From Polynucleobacter sp. UK-Gri1-W3 (GTDB lineage Bacteria; Pseudomonadota; Gammaproteobacteria; Burkholderiales; Burkholderiaceae), in assembly GCF_018881595.1 (NCBI RefSeq), contig NZ_JACVQA010000002.1:224791-288790 (forward strand): a stretch of DNA of 64,000 nt. Direction: 5' to 3'. Shown one piece after another: positions 59,877 to 64,000 of the stretch; position 1 is the stretch's first letter; each line of letters starts with the position of its first letter. Under the pieces are notes generated by a model that saw only the letters and a list, made by a program, of their open reading frames with translations, was not told the origin of the DNA and searched no databases. Both the position numbers and the translations under genes were made by a program.

Positions 59877-60848
59877 ATGTCCAAGCAAGAGATTACCAAA
59901 ACAATTGTAAGTTCAATTAAAAGTCTTAACGCTGATGATGCTCGCGCCTGGACAAAAATTGCTCTTATAGTTTTACAAGTTGAAGAAAATAACTTTTGGG
60001 AAGCCAGTCATCGCTCCTTTACTGAATGGCTTGTTTCATTTGGGCAAAGCATTGGCCTTAAAGAAGGTAGCATTTGGCGCTACTATCGGGCGGGCAAATA
60101 CTATCAAGAGCTTCAGCCTCTTTTAAGTAAAAATCAGATTACCAATCCCCTCCTTAATGAACTCCCCACCAAGGTCAGCCCTGAAAATATAGAAATTTTG
60201 GGTAAGCTAGAACGAGTCATGCCCAATGATATTTTTATCAAATTAGCCGCCCAGGTTATTTCCGCGGCAATTACGCGTGATTCTTTAAGACAAACTTGGT
60301 TAATCTATCGCCCCATTCTTGAGGGAAGAACAGCTAGGGGTATGGGCATGCCTATTCCTAGAGTAGATTTAAAAGATAAGGCCCAACATGACAGCTTATT
60401 AGAAGCGCATGTGTTTACTGCCCTCTCTCAAAGTGCAGGTTCTTGGCTCAAAACACCAAAACCATTTCACTTTGAACTTCTAAGGGGCGAGGTAGCTCGC
60501 TTAGCCATCTCTGAGTCTAAATTCTATTACATCGATGCGATTGCAATAGTTCAAATGAATGTAGATGGCCCTATTGAATTACACGGCATTGAAATCAAAT
60601 CAAATAATTCGCCTGTAACTAAATTTGACACCTTAAAAAAGGTTAGCTCCTATTTTGACTTCGTGTGGGTTACCTTTCACGATTACGACCCAAAAGTGGG
60701 AGCCAAGCAGATTCCTAGTGAATTTGGCTTGTTGGAATTTAAGGGTCAGAAAATTGACATCATTAAAGCTGCAACGCGTAATGAAACTTCTGCTGAGGCG
60801 CAATTGAGTTTTGTTAAAAACTTATTAATTAAATTTATGAGGAAGTGA
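59877..60848 (+). CDS. MmcB-like PD-(D/E)XK nuclease protein
   Basis: This 323-residue protein has an N-terminal helical region (about 1-150, with SFTEWLVSFGQSIGLKEGSIWRYYRAGK) and a C-terminal nuclease-like domain: FYYIDAIAIVQM gives an Asp, and HGIEIKSNNS gives the Glu-x-Lys pair of PD-(D/E)XK enzymes. The KVSSYFDFVWVTF segment is similar to MmcB-type DNA-repair proteins. It lies directly before a tyrosine recombinase that shares its promoter motif. The nuclease role is inferred from motifs. Confidence 0.65.
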   Translation: MSKQEITKTIVSSIKSLNADDARAWTKIALIVLQVEENNFWEASHRSFTEWLVSFGQSIGLKEGSIWRYYRAGKYYQELQPLLSKNQITNPLLNELPTKVSPENIEILGKLERVMPNDIFIKLAAQVISAAITRDSLRQTWLIYRPILEGRTARGMGMPIPRVDLKDKAQHDSLLEAHVFTALSQSAGSWLKTPKPFHFELLRGEVARLAISESKFYYIDAIAIVQMNVDGPIELHGIEIKSNNSPVTKFDTLKKVSSYFDFVWVTFHDYDPKVGAKQIPSEFGLLEFKGQKIDIIKAATRNETSAEAQLSFVKNLLIKFMRK

Positions 60849-60865
60849 TTTTTTGGCTACGGTAC

Positions 60866-60881
60866 TTTAGCTAGCTAAACT
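60866..60881 (+). promoter_or_regulatory. Palindromic promoter motif before the recombinase
   Basis: TTTAGCTAGCTAAACT overlaps the -10 region (TAAACT) 14 bases before the recombinase ATG, with a TTGGCT 17 bases upstream as -35. The central TTTAGC-TA-GCTAAA is a perfect palindrome. The same motif occurs at 59826 and 63739. Confidence 0.7.
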
Positions 60882-60894
60882 GTAAAAGACAATT

Positions 60895-61818
60895 ATGGAA
60901 ATACCAAAAATAATACTCAGCCCAAGCGAACAGTTGGCCAAAACAGTTCTAAAAATTGATGGCGCCTATTCTGCCTCGACCATCAGGGCATATCGCGCTG
61001 ACTTTATTGATTTCATTACTTATTGCAGTCTGCACAATCAAACTGCCCTGCCAGTTGACCCGCTAATCCTTGCCGACTATATTGTTATGCTTGCGAATGG
61101 CGGCAGAACGTCCGCTAGCATTCGACGTGCAATTACAGGGATCGCCACAATCCATAAGTTAAATCGCTTTGACGATCCAAGCAAAGATCCAGATGTCACA
61201 TTAGAAATGAGGCGAATGCATAGAAAGCTAGGACGCGCGTCCGAACAGGCTCAAGGAATTAATCAAGATGTTTTAGAGCAGATGCTTAGCGCAACCGACG
61301 CAGATAATCTGGGCATTAGAGATAGAGCGCTTCTGCTGGTTGCCTATGACACCCTATGCAGACGAAGCGAATTAGTTTCCCTGCAAATCCAAGATGTCAA
61401 AATTACTATTAAAAATAGTATTGAATCTACGACTATATTACTTAGGAAAAGCAAAACCGATCAAGACTCTACTGGCAAATGGCTACACGTTAGTCAACGA
61501 GCTCATCTTGCCTTAAAGGAGTGGATAGCGAAAATTGGGGATCAAGAGGGCCAGATATTTCGCGGCATTGGAAAATCGCAGAAGATATCATCACATCTGG
61601 GTGGAGGTCAAATTAACAGGATCTTCAAGCGCATTGCCAGAAAAGCCGGCTTAGATGAATCTTTTGTAGCCAGAATTAGTGGCCATTCAATGCGAGTAGG
61701 TCATGCGCAGGATTTAGTTGTTTCTGGAGCCAGCTTTCCCATCATCATGAGCATGGGTCGATGGTCAAAAACGGATACCGTCATGAGGTATGTGGAGCAT
61801 ATCAATTATTTACCGTAG
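60895..61818 (+). CDS. Tyrosine recombinase (phage-integrase family)
   Basis: This 307-residue protein has an N-terminal SAM-like DNA-binding domain (about 10-100) and the catalytic domain with Arg in LCRRSELVSLQ, Lys in LRKSKTDQ, the His-x-x-Arg box in ISGHSMRVGH, and Tyr in VMRYVEH. All active-site residues are present, so it is probably active. It carries no obvious attachment site. A palindromic promoter motif shared with neighbouring genes precedes it. Confidence 0.92.
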   Translation: MEIPKIILSPSEQLAKTVLKIDGAYSASTIRAYRADFIDFITYCSLHNQTALPVDPLILADYIVMLANGGRTSASIRRAITGIATIHKLNRFDDPSKDPDVTLEMRRMHRKLGRASEQAQGINQDVLEQMLSATDADNLGIRDRALLLVAYDTLCRRSELVSLQIQDVKITIKNSIESTTILLRKSKTDQDSTGKWLHVSQRAHLALKEWIAKIGDQEGQIFRGIGKSQKISSHLGGGQINRIFKRIARKAGLDESFVARISGHSMRVGHAQDLVVSGASFPIIMSMGRWSKTDTVMRYVEHINYLP

Positions 61819-61945
61819 GCATACCCTTGAAAAAATCATACGCAAAATCACTGTTTTCTCTAGGGTTCGGATTGCCACTTATAAGCTGCCTTGAATTTTG
61901 ATGATGAACTGCCCTTATTAAATGAACCTCATCCAAAAAATACCT

Positions 61946-62779
61946 TCATTCCGGTAAATCAGCAGCTCTAATTGCCCTCATAACATCCCTGAAAACGCCA
62001 TCAAACTCTGGAAGAGCACTCATCTGATGAGCTAGGCGGCCTGTCCAAAGACGCTTTAAACGCTCATTTTTAACGGCAATTGCTTGCTCAAGACCATTTA
62101 CGAGCCTATTGCGATGCGCTAACTTGCGCTCAAGTTCAGGGCGTAACTCTTGAAGAACAATCGAATGCTCTCCAAATAAATGCCAAAGGTCATAAAGATC
62201 TCTAGGTTCATTTCTAGCACGATCACTTAGGGCTGCGACCTTTTCAATCACAATCTCTTCAATGGAATATACATTGAGCATTGGTCCCTGTGGCAGATCT
62301 TCGAACTCATCGTAGGTTTGAAAGATGGGCCTGCTTTGTGCGCCAAAACAAAATACCTCATTAATCGTGATATCCACCTTGACATCATTGGATGCTGGCA
62401 ACGGTCCTTGATACTTTAGATAAAAAGTATAGCTATTTTGATGGCTGGCCCGATCTTCTCTATCGAACTCTATTTTTAAGCCGCACTCCCTATATACACT
62501 TTCAAATACCTCATTTAATCCAACCAAGATTTCTGAAAATTGAATGGGTTTTGTTAAAGTGAAATCCAAGTCTTCTGAAAATCGATAGTGATCAATCCAG
62601 CAACGTCGTAGGGCTGTTCCACCCTTAAAGACCAATATCTCACGTAAAGGATGATTGGCAAGCCCGGTCAAAAACCAAGCCAACACATAGTCGCGCTCAA
62701 TCACGGACTCGGGAACACGTTTACCGCCCTCTTTTAATAATTTATTAGCAATTAGAGAAATATTTCTTTGCGGAATCAT
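61946..62779 (-). CDS. abiEii: AbiEii-type nucleotidyltransferase toxin
   Basis: This 277-residue protein fits the canonical AbiEii pattern: LVFKGGTALRRCWIDHYRFSEDLDFTLT, then EIVIEKVAALSDRARNEPRDLYDLWHLF. AbiEii transfers nucleotides to tRNA and stops growth during phage infection in type IV systems. It starts in a one-base overlap with the AbiEi gene (TAATG). Confidence 0.9.
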   Translation of the reverse strand: MIPQRNISLIANKLLKEGGKRVPESVIERDYVLAWFLTGLANHPLREILVFKGGTALRRCWIDHYRFSEDLDFTLTKPIQFSEILVGLNEVFESVYRECGLKIEFDREDRASHQNSYTFYLKYQGPLPASNDVKVDITINEVFCFGAQSRPIFQTYDEFEDLPQGPMLNVYSIEEIVIEKVAALSDRARNEPRDLYDLWHLFGEHSIVLQELRPELERKLAHRNRLVNGLEQAIAVKNERLKRLWTGRLAHQMSALPEFDGVFRDVMRAIRAADLPE

Positions 62780-63615
62780 TATCCAAACCTCACGGCATCA
62801 AGCTCTTCTTGATTCACATTCAGTTGCAATTTCCATCTCGAAAGAAATATCCCCTGCGCAGGCATTTGTGGATCTAAGCGCTGATAGGTTGCACTTAACT
62901 GCTTTTGTAATTCTCGCAAAATGCTTTCATCCACCAATTCATACCTCTCCAATAGATATCCGAGTCGGCGAATTACCGCACCTACACCTAGTTGTTTTGC
63001 ATACTCAATCAGAGTCTTAAAATTAATTGCGTCTTTTTTCATCCACAAACCTTTTGCGACCTCCGTAACCCCCCCAACATACTCTGGGTGCTTCAAGCCA
63101 TCAATGAGTGTTCTTTCAATATTACTGATCAACACAAATCGCTCTTTATCCACCCAGTATTTCTCTACCCCAAAGACTTGATCGCTGCTCACTTTGACGA
63201 ACTTGAATTCATACCCCCCAACAGTCTGGGAGCGCATACGCTTAGTGGATGAAACGTATGTCGTAAACATCGGTTGCGTAAACATCCGATGCAATTCAAA
63301 TGCTGTCCCATACGATAAAAAATAGGGTGCCGCCCCTACAAGCTCTCTGGCGATGATGTAAGGACTATCAATATGCTCTGACACACCCCCCAACTCAAAA
63401 GGTACTAGATTGAATAGACCCGGCTTTAATCGTGTAACAACCCCGCGCTGTTGAGCTTTGTGCAATAAGTTACTAACTGCAATTGGAGACAATCCCGTGT
63501 ATTTGACGGCGTCAGCCACCCTAAACGTTAAGAGCCCCTTCTCATATAGGCGTGTAAATAACCCCGCCATGCGAGGGCCTAGAGTTTTAGATGAATTATT
63601 ATTATTTGTGTTCAA
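62779..63615 (-). CDS. abiEi: AbiEi-type antitoxin/regulator
   Basis: This 278-residue protein has an N-terminal winged helix (about 14-65: GLFTRLYEKGLLTFRVADAVKYTGLSPIAVSNLLHKAQQRGVVTRLKPGLF), then the domain typical of AbiEi with LSYGTAFELHRMF and SNIERTLIDGLKHPEYVGG. The start is TTG 63615 with AGGA seven bases before. It represses the operon and counters the toxin without direct binding, as known for the family. Confidence 0.88.
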   Translation of the reverse strand: MNTNNNNSSKTLGPRMAGLFTRLYEKGLLTFRVADAVKYTGLSPIAVSNLLHKAQQRGVVTRLKPGLFNLVPFELGGVSEHIDSPYIIARELVGAAPYFLSYGTAFELHRMFTQPMFTTYVSSTKRMRSQTVGGYEFKFVKVSSDQVFGVEKYWVDKERFVLISNIERTLIDGLKHPEYVGGVTEVAKGLWMKKDAINFKTLIEYAKQLGVGAVIRRLGYLLERYELVDESILRELQKQLSATYQRLDPQMPAQGIFLSRWKLQLNVNQEELDAVRFG

Positions 63616-63617
63616 TT

Positions 63618-63636
63618 TATATCCTATAAAGATATA
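63618..63636. promoter_or_regulatory. Short dyad upstream of abiEi
   Basis: TATATC (63618-63623) and GATATA (63631-63636) are inverted copies in the AT-rich region immediately before the TTG start. It may contribute to AbiEi autoregulation, though the arms are short. Confidence 0.35.
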
Positions 63637-63725
63637 TATAGAGATTTGAATATAACATTATTTGATCTTGATAGCACTATCTACAAACCACTTGCATCTA
63701 TTCCACCCCAATTCCTAAATTTTAC

Positions 63726-63814
63726 TTGACAAAATGGGTTTAGCGGGCTACACTGTTTGTAAGTTAGTTAAACATCTTTTTTAAAAAGTAATAAAAGGTT
63801 TAGCCAGCGAAACC
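63726..63814 (+). promoter_or_regulatory. Strong promoter with the recurring palindromic motif
   Basis: TTGACA (63726-63731) lies 17 bases before TACACT (63749-63754), within TTTAGCGGGCTACACT (63739-63754). A second, weaker copy of the motif occurs at 63799-63814 (TTTAGCCAGCGAAACC). It drives the small ORF at 63830. Confidence 0.75.
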
Positions 63815-63829
63815 ACAAGGAAACATATA

Positions 63830-63895
63830 ATGCAACAAAACTTAAACGCCAACTTAAATGTAGATCGCATGGTAATCCCCCCATTTTTAACTTAA
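63830..63895 (+). pseudogene. 5' end of an ORF interrupted by an IS3-type element
   Basis: ATG 63830 has AAGGA nearby, and the first residues are MQQNLNANLNVDR. The native sequence appears to end near 63869, where an IS-like end begins; the frame then runs a few codons into the IS and stops at TAA 63893-63895. The original protein cannot be identified from this fragment. It shares its promoter motif with the nuclease and recombinase genes. Confidence 0.6.
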
Positions 63896-64000
63896 GCTAA
63901 AAGTAGAAGCTGGTACTGCAAGTGCTAGTTTTTGCTTTGGTGTAATTCCACCCAAGCCCATGTTTGGTCTTTCATGATTGTATGTCCACATCCAATCGGT
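63870..64000 (-). mobile_element. End of an IS3-family insertion sequence
   Basis: From about 63870 (TGGTAATCCCCCC, then ATTTTTA) to the window end the sequence reads as the end of an IS3-type element, with the C-rich/T-rich end typical of that family. The transposase end is on the minus strand. The exact inverted repeat and target duplication cannot be read because the other end is outside the window. Confidence 0.7.
63887..64000 (-). CDS. C-terminal end of an IS3-family transposase (OrfB)
   Basis: A minus-strand frame enters at the window edge and ends at TAA 63887-63889. Its 37 residues include WMWTYNHERPNMGLGGITPKQKL, the conserved end of the rve integrase domain of IS3 OrfB proteins. 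The rest of the element lies beyond the window. Confidence 0.85.
   Translation of the reverse strand, partial: TDWMWTYNHERPNMGLGGITPKQKLALAVPASTFSLS

Noticed and set aside
1..64000. tRNA, rRNA or CRISPR arrays
   Set aside because: None of the patterns (cloverleaf ends, conserved rRNA blocks or regularly spaced identical repeats) is visible; the tandem repeats at 37717 and 59714 have no spacers of CRISPR length.

Overview
This window looks like chromosome from a freshwater betaproteobacterium of the Burkholderiaceae, most like Polynucleobacter. The base composition looks moderate, in the mid-40s % GC by eye. It carries a monomeric NADP isocitrate dehydrogenase, a Bug-type (TctC) solute-binding protein, a cysI-DUF934-cobA cluster and small DUF2889/DUF6352 proteins, all common in Burkholderiales. 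The genus is an inference; no rRNA, tRNA or CRISPR array is visible.

Region 1-16 kb is ordinary metabolism and redox: msrQ, an IorAB-type molybdenum oxidoreductase, a pterin dehydratase, an RsuA pseudouridine synthase, an SDR, a metallo-hydrolase/lipocalin/MsrP group, a BLUF photoreceptor, isocitrate dehydrogenase, an MFS transporter, an FKBP isomerase and a lytic transglycosylase. Region 16.9-24 kb holds two compact regulated units. One is an operon behind two Fur boxes: outer-membrane barrel, 59-residue protein, FMN-binding protein, ApbE and a His-rich membrane protein. The other is a BigR/persulfide dioxygenase/TauE sulfur-stress module. Region 24-29 kb is a branched-chain amino acid ABC transporter with a LivM-LivG fusion. 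Region 29-42 kb contains EamA, GMC oxidoreductase, DarP, an acyltransferase, a sorbosone-type dehydrogenase with its cytochrome c, a TonB receptor, HdeD, a hydrolase and a Bug/amidohydrolase pair.

From 42 to 63.9 kb the character changes. Nine toxin-antitoxin-like modules are packed among a few housekeeping genes: XRE/nucleotidyltransferase, Doc, HigBA, TumEA, VapBC, RelBE and three AbiE-type pairs. Several have clear operator repeats just upstream. Between cobA and cbiX the island contains a decayed second copy of the cobA 3' end, and the VapBC operon carries a third gene broken by an amber codon. The end of the window (59.6-63.9 kb) holds a PD-(D/E)XK-like protein, a tyrosine recombinase and an IS3-interrupted ORF, all preceded by the same promoter-overlapping palindrome. 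This looks like a small mobile element of a kind I do not recognise and is the best candidate for something undescribed.
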